In this document: in pieces, positions 1 through 8,823 of the stretch
How positions within the stretch are numbered: position 1 is the first letter of the stretch
Layout: every line of letters begins with the position of its first letter
Source of the DNA: Sphingomonas sp.
Lineage (GTDB): Bacteria > Pseudomonadota > Alphaproteobacteria > Sphingomonadales > Sphingomonadaceae
Direction of reading: 5' to 3'
NCBI RefSeq assembly: GCF_017744835.1
Contig: NZ_JAGIAM010000003.1
Location: 496,001-560,000, forward strand
Length of the DNA: 64,000 nucleotides
Made by a program: the position numbers and the translations under genes
Notes under the pieces: generated by a model
The model's input: only the letters and a program-made list of their open reading frames with translations
The model's database searches: none
Told to the model about the DNA's origin: nothing

Positions 1-235
1 GCAGCCGGTCGCTCCGCGCGAAGGCGATCACTGCGCCCACCCGGGGTTTGGCGCCCCGTGCATAGCGGCCCTTGGCCTGGTCCCACCACGTCCATGCGTC
101 GCCGTAGATCTGGATGCCGGAAGCCTCGCGCGCGAAGGGGACGCACTGGCCCTGATAGTCGAGCAATGAATCGGCATGCGCCGCCGACGCCGTGGTGACG
201 GTCGCGAACAATGCCAGGACGAACGCATGACGCAT
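1..235 (-). CDS. CHAP-domain (amidase/peptidase-like) secreted protein, truncated by window edge
   Basis: Reverse-strand reading from ATG at 235: MRHAFVLALFATVTTASAAHADSLLDYQGQCVPFAREASGIQIYGDAWTWWDQAKGRYARGAKPRVGAVIAFARSDRL; signal peptide plus QCVPFAR...G.A..WW..A CHAP signature; runs off the left edge. Confidence 0.8.
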   Translation of the reverse strand, partial: MRHAFVLALFATVTTASAAHADSLLDYQGQCVPFAREASGIQIYGDAWTWWDQAKGRYARGAKPRVGAVIAFARSDRL

Positions 236-297
236 ACAAGGGAGCCGTTACTATAACCCCACCCAAGCAAAGGTATCGCTGAAGAGTTAGTGGCGCG

Positions 298-1146
298 TCA
301 ACCATGATCGTTGCGGCCGTGAACCCATTCGACCAGCACGAAGGAGATGATCATCAGCAGGAACCATGCGCCCAACTTGGATGGGGACACCATCTCCCAT
401 CCGTCCTGCTGGCTCGGATAGACCCAGGCGTGCGAGAAGGTGGCGATGTTCTCCGCCAGCCAGATGAACAGCGCGACGAGGAACCAGCCGAGCAGCAGCG
501 GCATCCAGCGCTCGGTGCGCCAGACGGTGAAGCATACCCGCGTCCGCCAGAAGAGCAGGCCCGTCGCCGCGAACAGGATCAGGCGAATGTCCGGCAGCCA
601 GTGGTGCGTGAAGAAATTGAGGTAGATCGCCGCCGCCAGCAGCCAGGTCGTCCAGCGCGGCGGGTCGCCCGGAAAGCGGAAGGCGAAGATGCGCCAGACG
701 CGTGCGATATAGCTGCCCACCGCCGCGTACATGAAGCCGGAGAAGAGCGGCACGCCGCCGATGCGGAGCAGATTGTGCTCGGGATAGAGCCACGATCCGT
801 GCGCGGTCTTGAAGATCTCCATCACCGTGCCGACGACATGGAACGCCAGGATGACCTTGGCTTCGTCGAGGCTCTCCAGCCGGAAGGCGAGCATGCCGAG
901 CTGGATCGCCACGGCGCCGATGACGAGGAAGTCGTAGCGTGCCAGCGGCGCGTCGGCCGGGTAGAAGAGGTGGGTGGCGAGCAGTAGCCCCAGCAGCAGG
1001 GCGCCGAACAGGCAGGCCCAGCCCTGCTTGAAGCCGAACAGCAGGAACTCATAGACGCCGGCCTTCCAGCCGGACTGAGGCTGCGCCGCCTCGAGCCGCG
1101 CGCGGACGCGGGCGAAGCGCGTGGCGCCGGGGCCGCCTGCCAGCAT
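298..1146 (-). CDS. DUF817-like integral membrane protein
   Basis: 282 aa polytopic membrane protein; YEFLLFGFKQGWACLFGALLLGLLLATHLFYP and FKTAHGSWLYPE resemble the DUF817 family. Confidence 0.8.
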   Translation of the reverse strand: MLAGGPGATRFARVRARLEAAQPQSGWKAGVYEFLLFGFKQGWACLFGALLLGLLLATHLFYPADAPLARYDFLVIGAVAIQLGMLAFRLESLDEAKVILAFHVVGTVMEIFKTAHGSWLYPEHNLLRIGGVPLFSGFMYAAVGSYIARVWRIFAFRFPGDPPRWTTWLLAAAIYLNFFTHHWLPDIRLILFAATGLLFWRTRVCFTVWRTERWMPLLLGWFLVALFIWLAENIATFSHAWVYPSQQDGWEMVSPSKLGAWFLLMIISFVLVEWVHGRNDHG

Positions 1147-1572
1147 TCAGCCGATCGGCGGAGGCTGGCGCTCGAAGCGCGGGAGCTCGGGGTCGATGCA
1201 CGCCCAGCTCGGCGCCGCATCGGTCCAGATCGTCGTCTGCGGCGCGAGCAATTCGGGATCATCGAGTGCGCCGGCGCGAACGATCAGCAGATGCGGCCGC
1301 GCGTCGGACTTGCTGAAGATCGGCGTGCCGCATTCGGGGCAGAAGCCGCGGCGCATGACGTTGCCGCTGTCGGCGACGTCGCGGCGCCAGCGGACCTCGC
1401 CGGTGATCGCCACTGCATCGGCCGGGAAGACGACGTTCACCGTCGCATTGCCCGAGGCGAGGTACTGGCACAGCCGGCACCAGCAGGCGCGGGCGAGCAG
1501 CGGCTCGGCCGTGATCGTCACGCGCACCGCGCCGCAGAGGCAGCCCCCGCCGTGCGAAGGGGCTTCGCTCAT
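1147..1572 (-). CDS. GFA family (glutathione-dependent formaldehyde-activating enzyme-like) zinc-binding protein
   Basis: GGCLCGAVRV...CWCRLCQ...FCPECGTPIF cysteine pattern. Confidence 0.88.
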   Translation of the reverse strand: MSEAPSHGGGCLCGAVRVTITAEPLLARACWCRLCQYLASGNATVNVVFPADAVAITGEVRWRRDVADSGNVMRRGFCPECGTPIFSKSDARPHLLIVRAGALDDPELLAPQTTIWTDAAPSWACIDPELPRFERQPPPIG

Positions 1573-3488
1573 TCGCCGGCCTCCACGCGGACGAGCAGCG
1601 CGCCTTCGCTCACCTGCGCACCGGGCTCGGCGTTGAGTTCGGCGACGGTGCCATCGAACGGGGCGGTGAGGCCGTGCTCCATCTTCATCGCCTCGAGCGT
1701 GACGAGGCGCTGGCCCTTGGCGACGGCGGCGCCGGGGGTGACGTCGACCGCGGTGATCCGGCCGGGCATGGGGGCGAGGATGGCGCCGTCAGCTGTGGCA
1801 CCGCTGCGGGCCACGTCCGCGAAGCGTGTGAAGGTGAACGCGGCGCCACCCTCGAACAGCGTGGCCTCGGACTCGTAATATACGGCACCCGCGCTCACCT
1901 CATAGGCGCGCCCGCTGTCATAGAGGTCGAGATCGTACGAGAATTGCGGGATCGGCTGATTGTCCAGGTGGAGAGTCACGGTCGTTTGCGGCGCGCGGTT
2001 CAGGCGGAAGCCGGCCAAGCCCAATGCTCGATCGAGCTGGCGTGGTCGCCATTCCGAAGCGCCTTTCCACCCGTCGACGATCAGCCGCTCGGCTGCTTCC
2101 TGCAGGAGCAGGGCGCTGGGCTGGGGAGCCGCGGTGAGGTCCGATTCATGGGCGGCGATGAAGTTGGTCGAAAGTTCCTCCTCCGCAAAAGCGGGATGCT
2201 CGACCAGCCTTTTGAGGAACCAGGCGTTGGTCTTGACCGGCGCGACCAGCGTAGCGTCGCAGGCTTCCGCCAGCCGCGCACGCGCAGCTTCGCGATCCGG
2301 TCCCGAGGAGATCAGCTTGGCGATCATCGGGTCGTAGAAGGGCGAGATCGTGTCTCCTTCCTCCACGCCGATTTCGATCCGCACGCTTGGGGGCAGGAAC
2401 AGCGTTTCCAGCTTGCCGACGCTTGGCAGAAACCCCTTGGCCGGGTCCTCCGCATAGAGCCGCGCTTCCATCGCCCAACCATGGATCGCAAGCTCGTCCT
2501 GCCGCTTCGGCAGCGGCTCGCCGCTCGCCACCCGCAGCTGCCACTCGACCAGATCGACGCCGGTGATCTCCTCGGTCACCGGATGCTCGACCTGCAGCCG
2601 CGTGTTCATCTCCGTGAACCAGATGCGGTCGGCGCGGAGACCCTCGCTGGCGTCGGCGATGAACTCGATCGTGCCTGCGCCGACATAGTCCACCGCCTGC
2701 GCCGCGCGCACCGCGGCGGCGCAGATCGCCTCGCGCGTCGCCTCGTCCATGCCGGGGGCGGGGGCCTCCTCGATCACCTTCTGGTGGCGGCGCTGGAGCG
2801 AGCAGTCGCGCTCGAACAGGTGGACGACATTGCCGTGGCTGTCGCCGAACACCTGCACTTCGATGTGGCGCGGCGAGAGGATGTACTTCTCGATCAGCAC
2901 GCGGTCGTCGCCGAACGAGCTCGCCGCTTCGCGCTTGCAGCTCGCCAGTGCGTCGGCGAAGTCGGGGGCGGCATCGACCCGGCGCATGCCCTTGCCGCCG
3001 CCGCCTGCCACGGCCTTGATCAGCACCGGATAGCCGATCGCGTCGGCCTCGGCCTGCAGCCGCTCGGGGGCCTGGTCCTCGCCCAGATAGCCGGGCGTCA
3101 CCGGCACGCCGGCGGCGATCATCCGCTCCTTGGCGGCGTCCTTCAGTCCCATCGCGCGGATGCTGTCGGGCTTCGGCCCGACCCAGACCAGCCCGGCGTC
3201 GATCACCGCCTGGGCGAAATCGGCATTCTCGGAGAGGAAGCCATAGCCGGGGTGGATCGCCTCGGCGCCGGTCGCCCTGGCGGCGGCGATGATCTTCTCG
3301 CCGACGAGATAGCTCTCGCGTGCGGGCGAGGGGCCGATGTGCACCGCCTCGTCGGCCTGGCGGACATGGAGCGCCTGCGTGTCGGCGTCCGAATAGACGG
3401 CGACGGTGCGGATGCCCATCGCGCGGGCGGTGCGGATCACGCGGCAGGCGATCTCGCCGCGGTTCGCGATCAGGAGTGAGGTGATCAT
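1569..3488 (-). CDS. Acyl-CoA (methylcrotonyl/propionyl/acetyl-type) carboxylase, biotin carboxylase + biotin carboxyl carrier subunit
   Basis: MITSLLIANRGEIACRVIRTARAMGIRTVAVYSDAD...; ATP-grasp GGGGKGMR; FTEMNTRLQVEHPVTE; C-terminal AMKMEH biotinylation site. Start placed at ATG 3488 rather than the longer ORF start. Confidence 0.9.
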   Translation of the reverse strand: MITSLLIANRGEIACRVIRTARAMGIRTVAVYSDADTQALHVRQADEAVHIGPSPARESYLVGEKIIAAARATGAEAIHPGYGFLSENADFAQAVIDAGLVWVGPKPDSIRAMGLKDAAKERMIAAGVPVTPGYLGEDQAPERLQAEADAIGYPVLIKAVAGGGGKGMRRVDAAPDFADALASCKREAASSFGDDRVLIEKYILSPRHIEVQVFGDSHGNVVHLFERDCSLQRRHQKVIEEAPAPGMDEATREAICAAAVRAAQAVDYVGAGTIEFIADASEGLRADRIWFTEMNTRLQVEHPVTEEITGVDLVEWQLRVASGEPLPKRQDELAIHGWAMEARLYAEDPAKGFLPSVGKLETLFLPPSVRIEIGVEEGDTISPFYDPMIAKLISSGPDREAARARLAEACDATLVAPVKTNAWFLKRLVEHPAFAEEELSTNFIAAHESDLTAAPQPSALLLQEAAERLIVDGWKGASEWRPRQLDRALGLAGFRLNRAPQTTVTLHLDNQPIPQFSYDLDLYDSGRAYEVSAGAVYYESEATLFEGGAAFTFTRFADVARSGATADGAILAPMPGRITAVDVTPGAAVAKGQRLVTLEAMKMEHGLTAPFDGTVAELNAEPGAQVSEGALLVRVEAGE

Positions 3489-3805
3489 GGATGGCGCTCC
3501 GGAAAGCCGTGGCGTTCGTGCAGCGCGCGCAGCAGGCCGGGCATGTCGTTGGCGAAGCCGAAGCCTCCGTCCTCGGCTGGCCACACCAGCGCGGGCAAAT
3601 TCTGGTTCGCCTCGCCGATCGCGGCGACGACCTCGGGCCGGGGCCGCGGATAGTCGGCGCGGATCACCTCGATGTTGGCGGCGCGCTCGGGAAAGGCGGC
3701 GAGCAGCCCCTCGATCGTGATGCAGTCCTGGCAATAGAAGCTGCGCCCCGGAAGATCGGGGTCGACGAACTCGGAAGGCAGGAGGAACAGCCGGTCGCGC
3801 GTCAT
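3485..3805 (-). CDS. DUF3088-like small protein
   Basis: MTRDRLFLLPSEFVDPDLPGRSFYCQDCITIEGLLAAFPERAANIEVIRADYPRPRPEVVAAIGEANQNLPALVWP; ATGA-type overlaps with both neighbours. Confidence 0.7.
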   Translation of the reverse strand: MTRDRLFLLPSEFVDPDLPGRSFYCQDCITIEGLLAAFPERAANIEVIRADYPRPRPEVVAAIGEANQNLPALVWPAEDGGFGFANDMPGLLRALHERHGFPERHP

Positions 3806-4284
3806 TCGGCGGTGCATCCCGTCGTGCGCTGCGACCAGGTGATGTTGAGCACCTTCCACTGGCCGTTCTCGCGAACCAGGTCGAAATGATCGACGCCGCA
3901 GTGGTGGACCTTGCCGTCGATCAGGAAGCTGTAGTTCGCCCAGACCATCGCAATGTCGCCGTCGATCTCGACCGCGGGATTGAGGAGGCGCTCCTCATAT
4001 TTCTCCGGCCCCGGCTTGATGTTGCCGGTGAACTCGCTCCAGCTGAGATGGCGCAGGCTGCGCATGCCGTCGGGCTTCTCGGCCGCGACCGCGACATGCC
4101 CCTCGGGCCGCACCTGCGCCGCGATGGCGGCGCCGTCGCGCGCGGCAAGGCCCGCGAACATCGCGCGGATCGGCGCGAGCACGGCCGCTTCCTCGTCGCC
4201 GGGCGGGGGCAGGGCAGTGCCCTTGACGATCGGGGCGACGGGCGTGGTCTGGAGCCCCAGCAGCAGGGCGAGCATCAGCGTCAT
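3802..4284 (-). CDS. NTF2/SnoaL-like family secreted protein
   Basis: N-terminal signal-like segment, then IRAMFAGLAARDGAAIAAQ...IDGDIAMVWANYSFLIDGKVHHCGVDHFDLVRENGQWKVLNITWSQR. Confidence 0.8.
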   Translation of the reverse strand: MTLMLALLLGLQTTPVAPIVKGTALPPPGDEEAAVLAPIRAMFAGLAARDGAAIAAQVRPEGHVAVAAEKPDGMRSLRHLSWSEFTGNIKPGPEKYEERLLNPAVEIDGDIAMVWANYSFLIDGKVHHCGVDHFDLVRENGQWKVLNITWSQRTTGCTAE

Positions 4285-4353
4285 GAGTGTGTGAAATCCC
4301 TCTCCGAGGAGGCACGGTCACACAGCCATGGAAACGGGTCAACCGGGGTGCGC

Positions 4354-4512
4354 GCTCCCCTCCCTGCTTGCAGGGAGGGGTGGGGGGTGGGTGCGCGCGT
4401 CTGCGCGCCCAAAAACTCGATAGCCTTCCGCTGAAAAGCACCGGACGAGGCATCGAGCCTCGTCCGCCGCTCAACCCACCCCCTGCCCCTCCCCTGCAGG
4501 GAGGGGAGAAGG
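4354..4512. repeat. Dispersed intergenic repeat, copy A
   Basis: Flanked by CCCCTCCCTGCTTGCAGGGAGGGG and CCCCTCCCCTGCAGGGAGGGG hairpins with core CCGGACGAGGCATCGAGCCTCG (4441-4462); the same 22-bp core and surrounding order recur at 42319-42460. Confidence 0.75.
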
Positions 4513-4524
4513 TCGGCCAGCCGC

Positions 4525-4770
4525 CTATTCGTTGTCGGGCGCGCGCGGGCGGTCGGGCCGGCGCTCCTGCGCATGCTCGATCGCGTCGCCCTTGTGCACG
4601 CGCGTCGCGGCGCCCGGCTCGGCGACGTGCGCGATCTCGTCCTGCGCGCCGATGTCGCGCGCCATGGTGCCGCCGCTCGACCCGCCATAGGACGGGCCGG
4701 GCTCCATGCTTTCGATCAGCGCGCTGTCGTCATGGTCGCGCGCGGCGGTGGTACGGGGATGTTCCATCAT
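4525..4770 (-). CDS. Conserved hypothetical small protein
   Basis: 81 aa hydrophilic ORF MMEHPRTTAARDHDDSALIESMEPGPSYGGSSGGTMARDIGAQDEIAHVAEPGAATRVHKGDAIEHAQERRPDRPRAPDNE with ATG start. Confidence 0.6.
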   Translation of the reverse strand: MMEHPRTTAARDHDDSALIESMEPGPSYGGSSGGTMARDIGAQDEIAHVAEPGAATRVHKGDAIEHAQERRPDRPRAPDNE

Positions 4771-4818
4771 GCGCCTCCTGATCCCGGGTCAATGCCGGGG
4801 GAGGGGAGGCGTTCCCGC

Positions 4819-5097
4819 TCAAGCGGTGAAGCGTTTGGTGAAGCCCTTGTGCGACTTCTCGTCGTCGGCCGGATAGGCCTCGACATGGTCGATCCGCGCG
4901 AGCGGCGGGCCGCCGTCGAGACCCTCGATCATCCGGTCGAGCATTTCGTCTTCGGCCGAGGCGAGGATCTCGACGCGCCCGTCGCGCGTGTTGCGGACCC
5001 AGCCGGTGATGCCGGTGCGCTGCGCGTTGCGCACGACCCAGTCGCGAAAGCCGACGCCCTGCACGCGCCCGGAAACGAAGATACGCTTTGTCGTCAT
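4819..5097 (-). CDS. acyP: Acylphosphatase
   Basis: MTTKRIFVSGRVQGVGFRDWVVRNAQRTGITGWVRNTRDGRVEILASAE; canonical GRVQGVGFR and GWVRNxxDGxVE. Confidence 0.95.
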   Translation of the reverse strand: MTTKRIFVSGRVQGVGFRDWVVRNAQRTGITGWVRNTRDGRVEILASAEDEMLDRMIEGLDGGPPLARIDHVEAYPADDEKSHKGFTKRFTA

Positions 5098-5208
5098 AAA
5101 CCCCACGCTCACTCGAGCCGCATTCTGCGGGCTCAGGGGCGTTTTGTAGCACGGCCTACGCCAGACGCAGGAGATCGATCCCTCGGTTCGCCGCAGGCCA
5201 GGCACGTG

Positions 5209-5685
5209 TCAGGGGTAAGAAATTGCGATCACTTCATATTCGCGCTCGCCGCCGGGCAGCGCGACCCGCCTGAGGTCGCCCAGCGCCGCGCCGCGCAGAG
5301 CGCGCGCGAGCGGCGCGTTCCAGCCGATCAGTCCCTTGCCCGCGTCCGCCTCGTCGTCGCCGACCAGCGTCAATATGCGCTGGTTGTCGTCCTCGTCGGC
5401 GATCGTCACGGTGGCGCCGAAGAAGACGCGGTTGCGGTCCTCCTGGCGGGCGGGGTCGACCACCTTGGCGGCCTTCATCCGCTTCGACAGCCAGCCGAGC
5501 CGGCGGTCGATCTCGCGCAGCCGCTTGCGGCCGTAGATATAGTCGCCGTTTTCCGAGCGGTCGCCGTTGCCCGCGGCCCAGGCGATCGTCTCGACCAGCT
5601 GCGGACGCTCGGTCGCGAACAGCGCGTCATATTCGGCCTTGAGCGCGGCATAGCCCGCGGGCGTGATGTAGTTGGGACGGTCCAT
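5209..5685 (-). CDS. greB: Transcription elongation factor GreB
   Basis: YITPAGYAALKAEYDALFATERPQLVETIAWAAGNGDRSENGDYIYGRKRLREIDRRLGWLSKRM; GreA/B coiled coil, GreB-type YGRKRLREIDRR; start placed at ATG 5685. Confidence 0.9.
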   Translation of the reverse strand: MDRPNYITPAGYAALKAEYDALFATERPQLVETIAWAAGNGDRSENGDYIYGRKRLREIDRRLGWLSKRMKAAKVVDPARQEDRNRVFFGATVTIADEDDNQRILTLVGDDEADAGKGLIGWNAPLARALRGAALGDLRRVALPGGEREYEVIAISYP

Positions 5686-5722
5686 GCTCGCCCGATAGTC
5701 CAAACCGGCGTTCGCGCGAAGC

Positions 5723-7723
5723 TCAGCCCGGCCGGCTCTTGCCCAGGTACCAGCTGATGTTGTTCGGCCCGCGCGAGCGTGCGTGCTGGGGGTTCATCAG
5801 GTCGTAGACCACCGCGTTCTCCAGCACGCGCTGGACATAGTTCTTGGTCTCGAAGATCGGGATCTGCTCGACCCAGCGGAGCACGTCGGCGCCCGGGAGC
5901 CGCGGGTCGCCATAGGCGCGGATCCACTTGTTCACGTTGCCGGGCCCCGCGTTGTACGCCGCCACGGCCAGCGGATAGCTGCCGTAGAGGTTGAACATCC
6001 GCTGGAAATAGCTCGAGCCGAGCTGGATGTTGTAATCGGTGTTCTGCGTGAGCGAGCCCGGATCGTAGCTCAGCCCCAGCTTGGTCGCGGTCTCGCGCGC
6101 GGTGCCGGGCATCAGCTGCATCAGCCCGCGCGCGCCGGCGTGGCTCACCGCGGCGCGGTCGAACTGGCTCTCCTGGCGCGCGATCGCGTGGATCATCGAC
6201 CAGTAATCCTGATGCCCCGCGGGCACGCTGATCGAGGGGAAGCCGGCGGCGGTATAGTCCGACAGCCCGTTCTGCAGCGCGCTGCGGCCCACCATGACGC
6301 CCAGGTCCGGCCGGCCGATCGTGCGGCTGAGCTCGGCGGCGAGGGCATGGTCGGTGTCGCTGGTCGCGTCGCGCGCGATCTGGCGGACGAACAGCCCCTG
6401 GTCGGCATGGTTGCCCATCGCCCCGAGCTGCTGCGCGGCGCGCACCGTTTCCTTGGCGTAGAAGGCCTGGCGCACCGCCGGGTCGATTGGACGCTGGACG
6501 CTGGCCGGCGCGCGCAGCGGCTGGCCGGTGCGCTCGGCGGCGAGCTGGCCGTAATAGAGGTCGGGGAAGCCGGCGGCGCGCGCGAAGAAGCCCTGCGCCG
6601 CGACCTGATCGCCCGCCGCCTCGGCGGCGCGGCCGGCCCAATAGAGCCCCTTGGACTGGGTCTGCGGGGTCTTGGAGCCGCGCGAATAGCGCTCGAACAT
6701 GCCGATCGCGTCGCGCGGGCGCATCAGCTGGTAATAGGCAGTCGATCCCGCCAGCCAGACGAGGCTGGTATAGTCATCGCGCTCGCCCAGCGGCAGCGCG
6801 CTGATGTCGGTGCCCGGCGCGAAGGCGTCGTCGACGCGGCTCGCGATCTGATAGGCCAGGCTGTGCTGGCTGTCCGCGCTCGCCCCCTTGGCCGCGGTAA
6901 GCAGCACTTCATACCATTCCTCCGCATCGCCCGGATAGGACGTCAGCACCGGCCGGTTGGCGAGGTAGGAGCGCATCGCCTGCTCCTGCCCGCTGTTGCG
7001 CAGCCAGGTCGCGCGATCGGCGATATAGCCGGGATCGCCCGCGCCCAGCGCCTGCGCGACCGCGCCGCGAGTCGCGGCGTCGGGAGCGGCGGTGCGATAG
7101 GCGAGCCGCGCCTCGAACACCGGCCGTCGCGGCGACGTGAGGAAGGGCAGCTGGCGCTGTGCGGCGGCGAACGATCCCTGCCACAACAGCATGTCCATTC
7201 GCGCGTCATGGTCGGCCGGCGTCAGCGCGGCGGAAAAGGCGCCGATCAGCTTGGCTTCGTCGCTGGTGCGCAGCACGCCCGAGCGCCAGGCGCGGCGCGC
7301 CTGTTCCTCGGCTTCGGTGCGGCGGCCCGATGCTGCGAGCGCCTCGGCATAGCGGATGTGACCGGCAGGGGTGATCGGCGGGAAGCGCTCGAAGAACCGG
7401 ACGACCAGCCCCGGCGCCCAGGTGCCGCTGTCGAGCACCGTCTCGGCGGCCGCGCGACGACTCGTCTCGCCCGGCCAGCCGGGATGGGCGAGCATGAAAT
7501 TGGCATAGTCGGAGAAGGGCCAGTTGTCCGATTGCTGGAGCCGCTTCCATTCGACCAGCACCTGCGAAAGGTCGCCGGACTGGGCGTAGCTTTGGGCGCT
7601 GCTTTCGAACGCCGTCCGATACAACCCCACTTGCTCCTGCACGACCTGGGACGAGGCCGCCAACCCCGAAACCCCCGCCAACAGCAGCCCACTCTTCAAC
7701 GCAGAACCGAGCATGCTGGACAT
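5723..7723 (-). CDS. Soluble lytic murein transglycosylase (SLT family)
   Basis: IHAIARQESQFDRAAVSHAGARGLMQLMPGTARETATKLGLSYDPGSLT...NIQLGSSYFQRM...AVAAYNAGPGNVNKWI; internal start at MSSMLGSALKSG chosen (ORF opens at 7750). Confidence 0.93.
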   Translation of the reverse strand: MSSMLGSALKSGLLLAGVSGLAASSQVVQEQVGLYRTAFESSAQSYAQSGDLSQVLVEWKRLQQSDNWPFSDYANFMLAHPGWPGETSRRAAAETVLDSGTWAPGLVVRFFERFPPITPAGHIRYAEALAASGRRTEAEEQARRAWRSGVLRTSDEAKLIGAFSAALTPADHDARMDMLLWQGSFAAAQRQLPFLTSPRRPVFEARLAYRTAAPDAATRGAVAQALGAGDPGYIADRATWLRNSGQEQAMRSYLANRPVLTSYPGDAEEWYEVLLTAAKGASADSQHSLAYQIASRVDDAFAPGTDISALPLGERDDYTSLVWLAGSTAYYQLMRPRDAIGMFERYSRGSKTPQTQSKGLYWAGRAAEAAGDQVAAQGFFARAAGFPDLYYGQLAAERTGQPLRAPASVQRPIDPAVRQAFYAKETVRAAQQLGAMGNHADQGLFVRQIARDATSDTDHALAAELSRTIGRPDLGVMVGRSALQNGLSDYTAAGFPSISVPAGHQDYWSMIHAIARQESQFDRAAVSHAGARGLMQLMPGTARETATKLGLSYDPGSLTQNTDYNIQLGSSYFQRMFNLYGSYPLAVAAYNAGPGNVNKWIRAYGDPRLPGADVLRWVEQIPIFETKNYVQRVLENAVVYDLMNPQHARSRGPNNISWYLGKSRPG

Positions 7724-7780
7724 GATACGCAACCGCGGCCTATCTGCCACCCCCGATTATCACCTAAGGAATATTTCCGC

Positions 7781-8662
7781 ATGTTCTCCGGCTCGATCCC
7801 GGCGCTGGTGACTCCTTTCCGCAACGGTGCGTTCGCGGAAGAGGTGTTTCGTGCATTCGTCGACTGGCAGATCGAGCAGGGCTCGGCTGCACTGGTGCCG
7901 TGCGGCACCACCGGCGAGGCCGCGACCATGCCGAAAGACGAGCATTTCCACGTCGTGCGCGTCTGCGCCGAGCAGGCGAAGGGCAGGGTGCCCGTGCTCG
8001 CCGGGGCGGGCTCGAACGACACGCGCGTCGCGATCGAGAACGTGCATGCAGCGCAGGATGCCGGCGCCGACGCCGCGCTGATGGTGCCGCCCTATTACAA
8101 CCGCCCGAGCCAGGAAGGCATCTTCCGCCATTTCGCCGCGGTGGCCGAGGCGACCGAGCTGCCGATCGTGCTCTATAATGTGCCCGGCCGCACCGTGACC
8201 GACATCCAGCCCGCCACGATGGCGCGGATCGTCCAGGCCTTCCCCGACACGTTCATCGGCGTGAAGGACGCGACCGGCCAGCTCGCGCGCGTCTCCGAGC
8301 AGCGCGCAGGCTGCGGCGCGGGCTTCACTCAGCTTTCGGGCAATGACGAGACCGCGCTCGCCTTCAATGCGATGGGCGGGGTGGGGTGCATCTCGGTCTC
8401 GGCCAATGTCGCGCCCAAGCTGTGCGCCGAGTTCCAGGCGGCCTGGGCCGCCGGCGCCAGTGCGCGCGCGCTCGAGCTCCACGACCTTCTCTATCCGCTC
8501 CATGTCGCGATGTTCACCGATGCCTCGCCGGGCCCCGTGAAATATGCCGTCGGCCGCGTCCGCCCGGACTTCCCGGGCGAGCTGCGCCTGCCGATGACCG
8601 AGGCGAGCGAGGCGAGCCGCAAGGCCGTCGACGCCGCGCTGGCGCACGCCGGCCTGGTCTGA
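7781..8662 (+). CDS. dapA: 4-hydroxy-tetrahydrodipicolinate synthase
   Basis: MFSGSIPALVTPFRNG...ALVPCGTTGEAATM...LMVPPYYNRPSQEGIFRHF...IVLYNVPGRT...IGVKDATG; class I aldolase Lys. Confidence 0.97.
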   Translation: MFSGSIPALVTPFRNGAFAEEVFRAFVDWQIEQGSAALVPCGTTGEAATMPKDEHFHVVRVCAEQAKGRVPVLAGAGSNDTRVAIENVHAAQDAGADAALMVPPYYNRPSQEGIFRHFAAVAEATELPIVLYNVPGRTVTDIQPATMARIVQAFPDTFIGVKDATGQLARVSEQRAGCGAGFTQLSGNDETALAFNAMGGVGCISVSANVAPKLCAEFQAAWAAGASARALELHDLLYPLHVAMFTDASPGPVKYAVGRVRPDFPGELRLPMTEASEASRKAVDAALAHAGLV

Positions 8663-8823
8663 AGTGCCGCGCGCTTTCGGTGCGCTGGTGTAACAAGATT
8701 TTCATAATGCCGGCCTAGCCGCGCCGACGCGAGGCCCCGCTTCGCCCGGAAGCGCGCCTCGACCCGCGATTGCAGCGGCCACCCGCGCGCGCCTTCGGCC
8801 ACGACTGGATCTTGAGGCTGTTC

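Noticed and set aside
5783-7780. N-terminal part of the 959-aa plus-strand ORF leading into dapA
   Set aside because: Only the last 293 aa (from ATG 7781) are DapA; the upstream part is the antisense frame of the lytic transglycosylase, not a DapA fusion
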